DNA of 14,556 bases from Thalassiosira profunda (Eukaryota; Bacillariophyta; Thalassiosirophyceae; Thalassiosirales; Thalassiosiraceae), in the NCBI GenBank assembly GCA_036939355.1, contig JALLAP010001003.1, positions 1-14,556 on the forward strand, given 5' to 3'. This document shows, piece after piece, positions 1 to 8,089 of the stretch. A program made the position numbers and the translations under genes. Within the stretch, counting starts at the first letter, position 1, and the number at the start of each line of letters is the position of its first letter. Under the pieces are notes generated by a model. The model did no database searches. It was given only the letters and a program-made list of their open reading frames with translations, and was not told where the DNA came from.

Positions 1-116
1 TCGGAGCGGGGATCGTAGCGGGACGCGTAGGCGTCGAGGTCGAAGGGGGGCGGCGGGGGCGGGGAGGCCGCCGCCGCGGAGGAGGGGGCGCCGGTGGCCG
101 GGGAGGGGGGCGCCAT
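1..116 (-). CDS. Probable COP9 signalosome subunit 1 / RPN7-like protein, N-terminus only
   Basis: This is the 5' end of a minus-strand gene that runs off the left edge. Reading from an ATG at 116-114 gives about 38 residues without a stop: an Ala/Ser/Pro-rich leader (about residues 1-24, with a run of six prolines) followed by FDLDAYASRYDPRS. The last part resembles the conserved start of the RPN7/CSN1 helical repeat domain, where an acidic-Leu-Glu-x-Tyr-x-x-x-Tyr motif opens the first repeat of CSN1 (GPS1/FUS6). CSN1 is a subunit of the COP9 signalosome, which removes NEDD8 from cullins in nucleus and cytosol. The segment is too short for certainty; RPN7 of the 26S proteasome lid or an unrelated protein is possible. 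It diverges from the MORN gene across a 184-bp shared upstream region. Confidence 0.45.
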   Translation of the reverse strand, partial: MAPPSPATGAPSSAAAASPPPPPPFDLDAYASRYDPRS

Positions 117-300
117 GGCTGCGGTTAGGGGTGGAGGAGGAGCCGAGAGGGAGCCGCTGAAAGAAGGAAAGAGAGAGGAAGAGGGGAGAGGGGGAATTCT
201 ACGTACGTAGGAATTAATACTTCATTTGGCGGGCTAGGATTTCATTTCAGGGCCCCGTGACACTGCACGCCGCGCGTGACAACTGGGGGCCGACCAGGTG
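117..300. promoter_or_regulatory. Shared divergent upstream region of the CSN1-like and MORN-RING genes
   Basis: This 184-bp spacer lies between two divergent start codons (116 on minus, 301 on plus) and should hold both promoters and 5' UTRs. It has a purine-rich stretch at about 130-194 and then a sharp change to AT-richer sequence at 195-245 around a perfect palindrome at 199-210. I see no conventional TATA box. Confidence 0.5.
199..210. promoter_or_regulatory. 12-bp palindrome CTACGTACGTAG, copy 1
   Basis: This is a perfect 12-bp palindrome. Its flanks (GAATT before, GGAATT after) extend the inverted symmetry with one mismatch. Its centre is about 89 bp upstream of the CSN1-like ATG and 96 bp upstream of the MORN gene ATG. 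The identical 12-mer recurs at 8161-8172, upstream of VPS51, and a TTACGTAA version lies upstream of PIF1. A transcription factor site or core promoter element is the likely role, but this is inferred from position and recurrence only. Confidence 0.45.
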
Positions 301-1767
301 ATGGCGACGATGGAGGACGCGGCAGGGCAAGCGCCCGCGGGAGAGAGCAGCATGAATAATCAAGGCGAGCCCGAGCCGATGGCGGCCGCCAGCGCCGCGG
401 GCGCGACAGTCAGCTCCAGAAGGAAGACGTTCACGACTGTGGAGCACGTGGAGGGAAGAGCGATAACGATCAATGGGCGCCTTCTATCCTACGTGTCCCT
501 GCGAAAACAGTCGAAGGGCGTGGCGAAGGAAGCATCTGCGCAGGAGGAGCCTGAAGAGGACGAGCCTGGGGAAGAGGATGCCCACCCGGAGATCCAATCG
601 GTCCAGTTCACGGAGCAACAGGAAGCTATCAGCTCTCCCGAGAGCGGAGTGTATAAAGGGGAACTGAAGAATGGACGACAGCATCGCAAATTCAAGTACC
701 CAAATGGTGATGTGTACGAGGGAGAGTGGGCAGACAGTGGGCCGAACGGCAAAGGCAAGTGTACGTACGCGATTGGCAGCGTGTACGAGGGCGATTGGCT
801 AAATGGCAAGAGGCACGGCAAAGGCAAGATGAAGTACGCTAGTGGTGCCGTTTACGAAGGAGAGATGAAGGACAACTGGATTCACAAAGGCAAGTTCACC
901 CTTGCAAATGGAAATATGTACGAGGGAGAATGGGTGAATGTTAGTGGAAATGTCTTTGAGGGAGAGTGGCTAAATGGCAAGGGAGAATGGGTGAATGTTA
1001 GTGGAAATGTATACGAAGGACGGTGGATTGAGGGAAGGATGCACGGCCAAGGCAAGATGAAGTACACTAATGGCGACGTTTTTGATGGAGAGTGGGAGGG
1101 CGGCTGGAGGCGCAACGGAAACCAGCAGTATGCCAACGGCGATGTGTACGTGGGCGAGTTTAAGGCGGGCAAGAAGCACGGCAAAGGCAAGTGCACGTTT
1201 GTTGATGGGAGGATTTATGAAGGACAGTGGAAGGAGGGCAAAAGGCACGGCAAAGGAAAGTGCACGCACTCTCCATTTGTGGATTATGAGTATTCTGGGG
1301 AATGGAAGAGCGACAAAAAGCATGGTGTTGGCATACTGAAAGATGCAAGTGGTACCGAGTACAAAGAAGAGTACAGCAACGGTGAACTCTTGTCGAGCAA
1401 ACGCATCGCAAATACTGCCGATGATGTGCCCGTTTCCCAGCGCCCACGCACGGGTGAAGCTCGTGGCATGGTCCTATTGAACGACAACGAGCTGGGATGC
1501 TGGAACTGTGGCGAAGATTATACCTTTGATATGAACGCAACCGAAGACGATGCAAGGGAACGTCTCCCCGTGATCACCACCTCGTGCGATCATACGTGCT
1601 GCCACGGATGCATCTTGAAGTGGCAGGTGGCACGGGCCGAAAACAACAATGGCCGGGTGGCCAAGAGAGTTCCGTGCATGTTGTGCAAGAAAACTTCCGC
1701 CATTTGTCCCAGCGAGCCCAAGTACGATCGAAGGTTGATCGATCTTCTTGGGCGTTGCTCTCGTTAG
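301..1767 (+). CDS. MORN-repeat protein with C-terminal RING finger
   Basis: This intronless 488-aa ORF starts at the first ATG (301); a second ATG at 310 is an alternative. Residues 1-115 are disordered, with an acidic patch around 82-95. Residues about 117-365 are MORN repeats of the form (V/I)YEGEW..GKRHGKGK..Y.NGD, around eleven units, one pair being a recent internal duplication. Residues 400-462 form a C3HC4 RING: C400, C403, C429, H431, C434, C437, C459 and C462. MORN arrays usually bind membranes or act as scaffolds, and RING fingers usually recruit E2 ubiquitin-conjugating enzymes, so a scaffolded ubiquitin ligase is the natural guess. The substrate is unknown. It converges on PIF1 with only 106 bp between stop codons. 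The architecture is common in Thalassiosira-type diatoms as I remember them. Domain calls are secure; function is inferred. Confidence 0.88.
   Translation: MATMEDAAGQAPAGESSMNNQGEPEPMAAASAAGATVSSRRKTFTTVEHVEGRAITINGRLLSYVSLRKQSKGVAKEASAQEEPEEDEPGEEDAHPEIQSVQFTEQQEAISSPESGVYKGELKNGRQHRKFKYPNGDVYEGEWADSGPNGKGKCTYAIGSVYEGDWLNGKRHGKGKMKYASGAVYEGEMKDNWIHKGKFTLANGNMYEGEWVNVSGNVFEGEWLNGKGEWVNVSGNVYEGRWIEGRMHGQGKMKYTNGDVFDGEWEGGWRRNGNQQYANGDVYVGEFKAGKKHGKGKCTFVDGRIYEGQWKEGKRHGKGKCTHSPFVDYEYSGEWKSDKKHGVGILKDASGTEYKEEYSNGELLSSKRIANTADDVPVSQRPRTGEARGMVLLNDNELGCWNCGEDYTFDMNATEDDARERLPVITTSCDHTCCHGCILKWQVARAENNNGRVAKRVPCMLCKKTSAICPSEPKYDRRLIDLLGRCSR
923..1010 (+). repeat. Exact 31-bp direct repeat inside the MORN array (57-bp offset)
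   Basis: Positions 923-953 and 980-1010 are identical and in the same reading frame, offset by 57 bp (19 codons). Both encode GEWVNVSGNV. The normal MORN period is about 23 residues, so this looks like a recent in-frame duplication that breaks repeat register rather than an ancestral unit. Confidence 0.85.
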
Positions 1768-1873
1768 AAAGGCAAGCAGCTGCAATCTGTCTGTTGGTAT
1801 GTCTGGCGCTGCTGCAATAGTTCTGCATGTACTAATACAAAACAAGTATGTGGAGTCTCCTCCTGACGCAGCC

Positions 1874-3589
1874 TTACACGGTGCTTCCGTTCTGCCGATA
1901 AAACGCCATCACCTTCGGATGCGCCTTGACCACGCTCTGGGTGATCCGCCCGCCCCGCACCCACAGCCCCGCCAACGACGTGACGCGGCTCAGTGCCACG
2001 TACACCTGCCCGTAATCGAACGCATCGTCAAGTTGCAATTCCGCACGTTCGATCGTCATGCCCTGCGATTTGTGCACGGTGAGGCTCCACGCCAATTTCA
2101 GTGGGAGCTGCGAGCGGACCATGGCTCCGGATTGCCCTCCTTGGTAGACGCTCTCTTCGAGCACCATCATGACGACCCCATTGGAAAAGTGGACGACGGG
2201 GTATTGTTTGCCTTTTCGGCCGTGGCTGCAGTTGCTCTCGCTCTCGCCCACCTCGTCCGTCAGCTCTTTGAACGCCTTCACGATGCCTCGCGATCCATTT
2301 ACCAGACGCTTGTGTGGCATGTTTCGCGTCAGGATGACCTGCGCGCCAATCTTGAGGCGCAGCTCCGACGGCATTTTCCTATCCATCATCTGCGAAAGAT
2401 TCCGCTGCGCATTCGAATCGTAGGTGCCTTTGTAATCGTCCGTCGCGCGGAACAGCGTCTCCCTCCCGGGCAGCTGAGACAATTTGCGATTGTTCTCCTC
2501 GTCGACGTTGCGGTTGGTGCAGTACAATTTCGTGGGGACGATTCCGTCCGACGGCAGAGGCTTCCTCGACACGTGGCACGTCTGCAACGCCTCCGTGATA
2601 TTCGGGGGGCAGCTTCCCACGCGAATTCGATTGAGCATGTCCGCAAAGGCCCGGTCCCCCGACTGCCGCACCGCCGTTGTGAGCTCGACCAGTTTCACCC
2701 CCGCCCCGCTCCACGCCGGGGCCTCGAACGCGAACCCGCAGCTGCTGAGGGAGATCGGAGGCAATTGCAAGAAGTCACCAGACAACACCAGCTGGATCCC
2801 CCCGAAGGGCCTTGTAGGACAATTCCTAACTTCCCTCCCCACGGCATCCAAAGCCTCGAAGAGCATGCCGTCGATCATGCTGACTTCGTCCAACACCAAC
2901 ACCTTGGCCCTCCGCCACCTCCGGCACGCCGCCTCGTTTTGTTGCACTCGGGGGACGAGCACCCGCGCCCCGCCCTTGCCGAGCCGGACGCCCGCCCAGG
3001 AATGAATGGTAACGCCGCCAATGTGCGTGGCGGCAATTCCCGTCGCAGCGGCCACCACGACGTCGCGCTCGTCGCTCGGCCGCTGGGTCGACCGGGCCTT
3101 CCCGTTCTCGTATTTGGCGCACAATTCTTGGATGAGAAAATTGAGGAGGTACGATTTGCCAACGCCCGCGGCGCCGGTCAAGAAGGCGTTTTTTCCGCCA
3201 AGAATGTAATGCGACGCCGCCGTCTGGTCGGAGTTGAGGGTGGAGGGATCGATGCGCTTCCGCGGCGGCTGGTCGGGCATTTGAGGGGCCGAGGCCATGG
3301 CCGAATGCGCGGCTGCTTTGGCCTTGGAGGAGGACGACGATTTTGACGCGATATATTTCGCGGCAAAAGGAGAGGCGCCGGTCAGGTCGACGACGCCCCC
3401 GCTCGCCCGCGGGGTCCCATTGGCGCCGTGGAGCCGCAAATATGCTTTGTGCGATGGGTTGTTGAGGTGCTTCAGGCGCGAGCGAATTGCACCGCTCGAG
3501 CGCCCAAACGACGCGGCCAGTTGAGCGGTGGATTGAGAGCGAGTCGCCCAGAGCTGACGGTCAGCCTCAGCGGACCACGAGCCCGACAT
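1874..3589 (-). CDS. PIF1-family DNA helicase with N-terminal helix-turn-helix
   Basis: This intact, intronless 571-aa ORF has its ATG at 3589-3587. Residues 1-52 form a small helix-turn-helix-like unit (Trp-containing first helix, then GRSSGAIRSRLKHL) typical of DNA-binding add-ons to helicases. A Ser/Ala-rich linker follows. The SF1B core shows the Q-motif region LNSDQ (118-122), Walker A GAAGVGKS (139-146), motif Ia with THIGGVTIHSWAG (188-200), Walker B VLDEVSM (232-238), motif III GDFLQLPP (271-278), the AVRQ arginine motif (306-309), GAQVILTRN (415-423), VHKSQGMT (505-512) and motif VI YVALSRVTS (530-538). All catalytic positions are present. PIF1 enzymes unwind DNA 5'-3' and act at G-quadruplexes, replication forks, telomeres and mitochondrial DNA. 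No targeting peptide is obvious. There is no Rep/HUH domain, so it is not a Helitron. Whether it is the cellular PIF1 or a paralogue cannot be decided here. Confidence 0.93.
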   Translation of the reverse strand: MSGSWSAEADRQLWATRSQSTAQLAASFGRSSGAIRSRLKHLNNPSHKAYLRLHGANGTPRASGGVVDLTGASPFAAKYIASKSSSSSKAKAAAHSAMASAPQMPDQPPRKRIDPSTLNSDQTAASHYILGGKNAFLTGAAGVGKSYLLNFLIQELCAKYENGKARSTQRPSDERDVVVAAATGIAATHIGGVTIHSWAGVRLGKGGARVLVPRVQQNEAACRRWRRAKVLVLDEVSMIDGMLFEALDAVGREVRNCPTRPFGGIQLVLSGDFLQLPPISLSSCGFAFEAPAWSGAGVKLVELTTAVRQSGDRAFADMLNRIRVGSCPPNITEALQTCHVSRKPLPSDGIVPTKLYCTNRNVDEENNRKLSQLPGRETLFRATDDYKGTYDSNAQRNLSQMMDRKMPSELRLKIGAQVILTRNMPHKRLVNGSRGIVKAFKELTDEVGESESNCSHGRKGKQYPVVHFSNGVVMMVLEESVYQGGQSGAMVRSQLPLKLAWSLTVHKSQGMTIERAELQLDDAFDYGQVYVALSRVTSLAGLWVRGGRITQSVVKAHPKVMAFYRQNGSTV

Positions 3590-3825
3590 TGTTGCGGCGT
3601 TACCGGCGGGCGGGCGGGTTCAGCGAGGGTGCACCACCTGGCTTCTTGCTCAGCCGCCTAGGTACTTACGTAATACTTACTTAGGTAGATACTGTCATTG
3701 CTCGCTCACCGCCGCAAGCGCCGAAGACAACGCCCAGCAGGCCCTGCGGATCCGCAGCGCGCGGGGCCGAGCCACCGCCAGCCGGGCGACAAGTCTGCCG
3801 GCCAGCAAAATAGCGTTTGCAAAAA
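3590..3825. promoter_or_regulatory. Divergent upstream region between PIF1 and the MYND gene
   Basis: This 236-bp spacer lies between the PIF1 ATG (3589, minus) and the MYND gene ATG (3826, plus). It is GC-rich except for an AT-rich island at about 3659-3700 that carries TACGTA/CCTAGGTA-type palindromes. No TATA box or coding signal is visible. Confidence 0.5.
3657..3692. promoter_or_regulatory. CCTAGGTA / TTACGTAA palindrome cluster upstream of PIF1
   Basis: CCTAGGTA at 3657-3664 is followed by the 8-bp palindrome TTACGTAA (3666-3673), then a TACTTACTTA stretch and TAGGTAGA (3682-3689). The palindrome centre is about 80 bp upstream of the PIF1 ATG. CCTAGGTA and TAGGTAGA both recur next to the palindrome upstream of VPS51 (8184-8193). 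A shared promoter element is inferred. Confidence 0.4.
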
Positions 3826-4645
3826 ATGCCGTCGAGGAAGAAGACGAAGGGGAAGGCGCGGAAGGCCCAGGCGGCGGCCGGCGTGCCCCAGCAGCGGAGT
3901 CTTTGCACCCACGGCTTCACGCCGCCCGAGAAAAATGACGCGCTGTGGGAGTGCTACGACGCCTTTGAGCGGGAGATGAGCATGCTCGAAGAGGATCCCA
4001 GGTACAACTCCAAACCTGCAGTGGAAGGCATGCAAGCAATCTTGGCCGTCGCCGAATACAAGTGCCCCCATCTTTGGAGCGCGAGCCTGCAGGAGAAATT
4101 GACGGCAAAGCTGCTTGCGGATGGGGTGGATGCTCTCCTCGATTTGTACAAGTCGCTTTCGCGTGGAGGGAGGAACGAAAGTCGAGATCGCAAATCCATT
4201 AGTTTAATGGCCGCTGTGCTAGTGCTGGAAAATTGGGATGGGAGGATAGCGTTATCCAGGCAATCGAAGGTCCTCTTTTCCAGGAGCTCATCGCAAAGCA
4301 TCGGAACGCCTTTGAAGGAGATCAACGTTCGAAGGTTAAGTTCTATACAAAGCGGCTTCAATGCTCGTGCCTGGACAGCCATTACGCAAAGCTGAAACAA
4401 GCTGGTCCCAAGGTCGGAGCCTGTTCGCATTGCAGGGAAATAACAGAGTGGCGAAAGCTCATGGTCTGCAGCTCTTGCCGTCAGGTTTACTATTGGTAAG
4501 TTGGAGCGGTCGTAGCTCTATGTGTGTCAAATTTTGTCGCCTCTCAATTGTTTGCAGCTCTGCCCGTTGTCAGAAATTGCACTGGAGCGATCACAAGGAG
4601 GATTGCCGTTACCTCACTGATCTCCGGGGAAAGAATGAGAACTGA
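3826..4645 (+). CDS. MYND-type zinc-finger protein, two exons, with one apparent frameshift
   Basis: The ATG at 3826 opens a basic N-terminus (MPSRKKTKGKARKAQ). Frame 1 stays open through LMAAVLVLENW, and the family-like continuation GWEDSVIQAIEGPLF is in frame 3, so one base appears to be missing at about 4234-4241. The MYND finger is split by an intron at 4496-4557: exon 1 supplies CSHC and CSSC, and splicing restores YYC, then SARCQKLHWSDHKEDC, giving all eight zinc ligands. With one base added and the intron removed, the coding length divides by three and gives about 252 aa, ending at the TGA at 4643-4645. MYND fingers are protein-interaction modules; no catalytic SET domain is present. 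The overall layout matches a large Thalassiosira-type family as I remember it. It converges on VPS51 (129 bp). It may be a pseudogene or carry a sequence error. Confidence 0.75.
4496..4557 (+). other. Spliceosomal intron (62 bp) within the MYND finger
   Basis: The donor GTAAGT at 4496 and acceptor TTTGCAG ending at 4557 flank 62 bp with a pyrimidine-rich end. Removing it joins TG|C to recreate the fifth MYND cysteine (YYC-SARC) in the correct frame. This is the only intron I could place with confidence in the window. Confidence 0.85.
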
Positions 4646-4774
4646 GTAGGTACGCAATTTGAGCGGCGCGGGAAAGTGGAAAGGCGCTGTGGAGCAAGAA
4701 TTTGTTTGGGCGTGTCCCTCCCTCGCTCTCAATCTCGATGGCTCAGTCGTAAAGCATAAAGGACCTCCCTTACT

Positions 4775-7700
4775 TTACGAAAAGGCCACCCTCTTCATGA
4801 CATCCTCTCCGTCTCCTCCCTCAATGAACTGCTGGACCAATTGATAGGGCGTGACAATCTCGTCGCGGTTCACGTCGTAATAATCGTCGTCGCCCGTCAC
4901 CTCGTGGTCGAAGCACCGCTGTCCCGCCTGGAGCATCGCATCGTCCATAATGTTGAACAGCGACGAGCGGCAGTGGGCCTCGGGCGTGCCAAACTCGTCC
5001 GTCACGAAGTGGGGCATCACGTAGCGGAGGAAGACGACGTCGACCTTCAGCTGGCGGTAGCCCAACGACGAGAGGGCGGAGGAGCGGACCCGCTCGAGGA
5101 ACGCCGCGAGGGCCACCCTTAACACCCCCGATACCACCGCATTGCGCGTGAAATCGCACTGGTCGGACGGGTGGGGATAGACTTGCGTCTTTTCGATGAA
5201 CATCCGCTCCACATCGAGTTGCAGGCCGCTCGCGGCCCCCGCTCCCCCTCCCGCAGCGCCCACGAGCCGCTCCCCGAACACGTCCACATAATCCATCTCC
5301 TCCGGAAACGGCCGGACCGGCGCCGCAAACAGGTCCCCGCCCGCGACGCCGATGCAATCCTCGCACACGGCCTTGGCCACCGCGAAGACGCCGAGGCAGG
5401 CCTCGCGCGGCCGGACGGGAATGGCGTACGGATCGCTCGCGTCCGCGAGAGGCTCCATTTCGGAACACAGCAACGACGCCGCGGCCGCGCCTCGATCGAG
5501 CACGTACATGGCCAGGGCCCTCGACGCGGCCAGCCGAAACCTCTGGGAGAGGACGCCCTCGGAATCCAGCCCGTCCCGCCCCTTGCGGTGCGGATTGAGG
5601 GCCTCTCCGAAGAGGTTGCCCGCCGCCTCGGCCGCGGCCGCGCGCGCGTTTTCGTCCGCGACGGCCGCGCGGATCGACTGGTCGAGCGCGCCGGCGAGGC
5701 TGCGCGCGCCGAGGCGGGCCATCTCGCCGAGCGCGAGGAGGAAGTGCGCGTATGTGGTGTCGGCGGCGCCCTCGTCGATTTCGATCGCCAATCTTGCGAG
5801 GAGGTCGGAGGATGGCGTCGATTCCATCCCGCGAGAGTCGGCGCGGGAGAAGGAGGTCGCGTTCGTGGAGACGTATTGCCGAGCGATTTCGTTTCCGTCG
5901 TCATTGTCCAAACTCGGGCCGACGATGCGCCGCGACTCCTTCTTTTTCTTCGTCTCCCCTCCTTCCTCGCCGCCCTCACCTTCGTCCCACACCTCCAGCA
6001 GCGCGCCCTCCTCCCCATCGTCGGGCTCGCATCCCGCCAACCGCTCCAGCGCGCGCGCGAGCCACGCCCCGAACGACCGGGCGCTCGCCTGCACGGCCAA
6101 CTTGAGAACGGCCGCGTCGACCGGGGCTGCCATATGGACCTCCCCGGCCGAAGGAGGGGAGAGCGCGGCGCGGATGAGGTCATCGGCCATTTGGAGCCCG
6201 TCCGACAAAGCGACGGAGGCGAGCTGGACGATTTCCGCGAGGGACGGTGGCTGTTGCGATTGCGAGTCCTTGCCTCCCTCCTTGCTTTCGGCTGCCGTCT
6301 CCCCCGCGCCATTGTTCCCGAGGACCTGCCGCACCAGCGGCGCCAGGCACTCCCTCGCCACCTGCCCCCGCAGCTTGTCGAACCGCGCCGCGACCCGCCG
6401 TCGCACCAATGCCTCGGCCAGCTCCACCGCCCGGTCGACCAGGCCGGACGCCCGCTCGACGTCCAATCCCACCTCGGGCAAGGCCAACCCCGACGCCAAT
6501 TCCCGCACCGCGAGCAGCAGGTGGGACAAGGCCAGCGAAATTTGGGCAAAGGCCGCGTCCTCCCGCGAGTCCTCCTCGTCCTCCCCCGCATCGTCTTCGC
6601 TGACTGTCGCAGAGATAGGCGCGCCCTTCTCGATCAGGAGCGTGCGCACCCGAGACAGGAACGCGTCAAAGTTGCCCTCCACGAAGGACGCGAGCCTTTC
6701 TCGCTCGCCGTCGTCGGGCGGTGGAGTGCGGCCTGCCACCTCGAAGCTCACCCCGTAGAGCGTCGCGGCCTCGAGCATCCCGTCCAGGAACGTGAGGGGC
6801 AGCTCGGAGGCGAGGTCGCATTCGGCGCCCTCCCCATCGGTCCCCTCGTTCCGGCCCGGCGAATTCGGAGGGGACCCCACCGTGGCGCCACGACCGCCTC
6901 CCCCGACCAGCAACCGCTCCCCCAGCAGCCTCCCGCACGCCCGCAGCGCCAGCGTTTGGCACTGCGTTCGATCCATCCCCCCGAAGGGCGTGGCGTCCAG
7001 CAAGAGCAGCGTCCCCGCGCACTCGAAAATCTCGGCGATCGAGTTGGGTCCCCTATCGGCGTCCAACCCACTCGCATAACTGGGCGGCCCGCTTCCATTG
7101 CCGCCGCCGCTCCACTCCACCAACCTCAATTGCAAGTCGTCCGCCAATTCGGTCAATATTTCGGAGCACTCCCCCTCGATGCTCCGCAGACTCTCGAAGC
7201 CGGCGGAATGCCGTCCCAATATCTCCGTGGCCTGGCCGTGGCTCCGCACGGCCGTGCGATACTTTCCCGCCGCAATGTCGGTTCTTAAAGTGGCGGGGAG
7301 GGACAGCAGCGCGTCCAACCGCGTCAACAGTCGCTGGATCCGCAATTTTTCCGCCACCGCGTCCCGGCTCTCTTGCAACAATCGTTCGGTCCGTTCGCTC
7401 GCCTCCCTGATGGTGTCCATGCCCGCCACCAATCGCTCCAATCCGCTCTCGCTTCCCCCGCCGATGGAACCGCCGACCCCCGCCCCGATCGTCCGAATGG
7501 CGTCGGTGGCGTCGATGAACTTGGAGTAATTCTCGTACACGAGGGTTTGCACGGTGGAATCGAGGGTGCGTATGTCGAGGGCGAGGCGCTCGTTGGTTTC
7601 CAGGAGGGTGCGGACGGAGGAGTGGGCGATGTGCGATACGGCGTGGGAGCGGGGGTCGAAGGCGGGAGAGTCGAGGTCGGATTTGGCGGCGTGGAAGGGT

Positions 7701-8089
7701 TGGGGGATGGCGGCGGGGGAGATGTAATGTTGGGAGGATTGGGAGGCGGCGGGGTCGTTGTGGGAGGGATCGTTCAGAGCGAGGGGCGCGCCGACGGCCT
7801 CCCCGGCCAGCTGCCCCTCGGCCCCGATATGTTCCTCCAAACCGCCACCATCATCCCCGCCCTCTCCATCGCCTTCATCCTCATCATCGTCATCAGCAGC
7901 AGCAGCAGCCTGCTCGGGCTCAGCAGCAGCGGCCCCGTAAAAGCTCTCGAGCAATTTCTTGCGGACCAAGGCCTCGCGGTCCTGCGGGGTGGCGCCGGGG
8001 CCCAATTTGCCGCCGCCGGGGGCGGACGCGAGGAAGCCGTCGTCCGAGGACGACGACGAGGAGGAGAGGGAGAAGTTATCGTCGTCCAT
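4775..8089 (-). CDS. VPS51: VPS51 homologue, GARP/EARP tethering complex subunit
   Basis: This is an intact 1104-aa ORF without introns. The start is set at the ATG at 8089-8087 (MDDDNFSLSSS). The frame stays open further upstream to 8569, but that stretch crosses a promoter-like palindrome and has no family resemblance. Residues 36-52 (RKKLLESFYG) and especially 176-199, with LDSTVQTLVYENYSKFIDAT, are the VPS51/COG-like signature. Human VPS51 has a near-identical LDS-x-QTLVYENY-x-KFI-x-ATD-x-IR run. Residues 54-110 are a low-complexity Ala/acidic insert, and a further acidic and Lys-rich insert lies near the middle. The C-terminus contains the conserved GYRQLKVDVVFLRY region. VPS51 joins VPS52, VPS53 and VPS54 (GARP) or VPS50 (EARP) to tether endosome-derived vesicles at the trans-Golgi or recycling endosomes and binds SNAREs. 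It is longer than the human protein, mainly through low-complexity inserts. Confidence 0.93.
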   Translation of the reverse strand: MDDDNFSLSSSSSSSDDGFLASAPGGGKLGPGATPQDREALVRKKLLESFYGAAAAEPEQAAAAADDDDEDEGDGEGGDDGGGLEEHIGAEGQLAGEAVGAPLALNDPSHNDPAASQSSQHYISPAAIPQPFHAAKSDLDSPAFDPRSHAVSHIAHSSVRTLLETNERLALDIRTLDSTVQTLVYENYSKFIDATDAIRTIGAGVGGSIGGGSESGLERLVAGMDTIREASERTERLLQESRDAVAEKLRIQRLLTRLDALLSLPATLRTDIAAGKYRTAVRSHGQATEILGRHSAGFESLRSIEGECSEILTELADDLQLRLVEWSGGGNGSGPPSYASGLDADRGPNSIAEIFECAGTLLLLDATPFGGMDRTQCQTLALRACGRLLGERLLVGGGGRGATVGSPPNSPGRNEGTDGEGAECDLASELPLTFLDGMLEAATLYGVSFEVAGRTPPPDDGERERLASFVEGNFDAFLSRVRTLLIEKGAPISATVSEDDAGEDEEDSREDAAFAQISLALSHLLLAVRELASGLALPEVGLDVERASGLVDRAVELAEALVRRRVAARFDKLRGQVARECLAPLVRQVLGNNGAGETAAESKEGGKDSQSQQPPSLAEIVQLASVALSDGLQMADDLIRAALSPPSAGEVHMAAPVDAAVLKLAVQASARSFGAWLARALERLAGCEPDDGEEGALLEVWDEGEGGEEGGETKKKKESRRIVGPSLDNDDGNEIARQYVSTNATSFSRADSRGMESTPSSDLLARLAIEIDEGAADTTYAHFLLALGEMARLGARSLAGALDQSIRAAVADENARAAAAEAAGNLFGEALNPHRKGRDGLDSEGVLSQRFRLAASRALAMYVLDRGAAAASLLCSEMEPLADASDPYAIPVRPREACLGVFAVAKAVCEDCIGVAGGDLFAAPVRPFPEEMDYVDVFGERLVGAAGGGAGAASGLQLDVERMFIEKTQVYPHPSDQCDFTRNAVVSGVLRVALAAFLERVRSSALSSLGYRQLKVDVVFLRYVMPHFVTDEFGTPEAHCRSSLFNIMDDAMLQAGQRCFDHEVTGDDDYYDVNRDEIVTPYQLVQQFIEGGDGEDVMKRVAFS

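Noticed and set aside
1748..3346. 532-aa open frame on the plus strand
   Set aside because: It is antisense to the PIF1 gene, whose helicase motifs are complete; the open frame is a by-product of GC-rich codons and has no family resemblance.
1874..3589. Helitron transposon, because of the PIF1 helicase
   Set aside because: There is no Rep/HUH nuclease domain and no OTU or RPA-like addition, and conserved genes flank it directly.
4152..4222. Second intron in the MYND gene (71 bp) to explain the frame change
   Set aside because: The phase works, but the donor GTCGCT is poor and the segment removed includes the coding-like LMAAVLVLEN region; a one-base deletion is simpler.
5171..7288. 705-aa plus-strand and 490-aa minus-strand (5119-6591) open frames over VPS51
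   Set aside because: They are Arg/Pro/Ala-rich shadow frames of the VPS51 coding sequence; the VPS51 frame carries the recognisable family signature.
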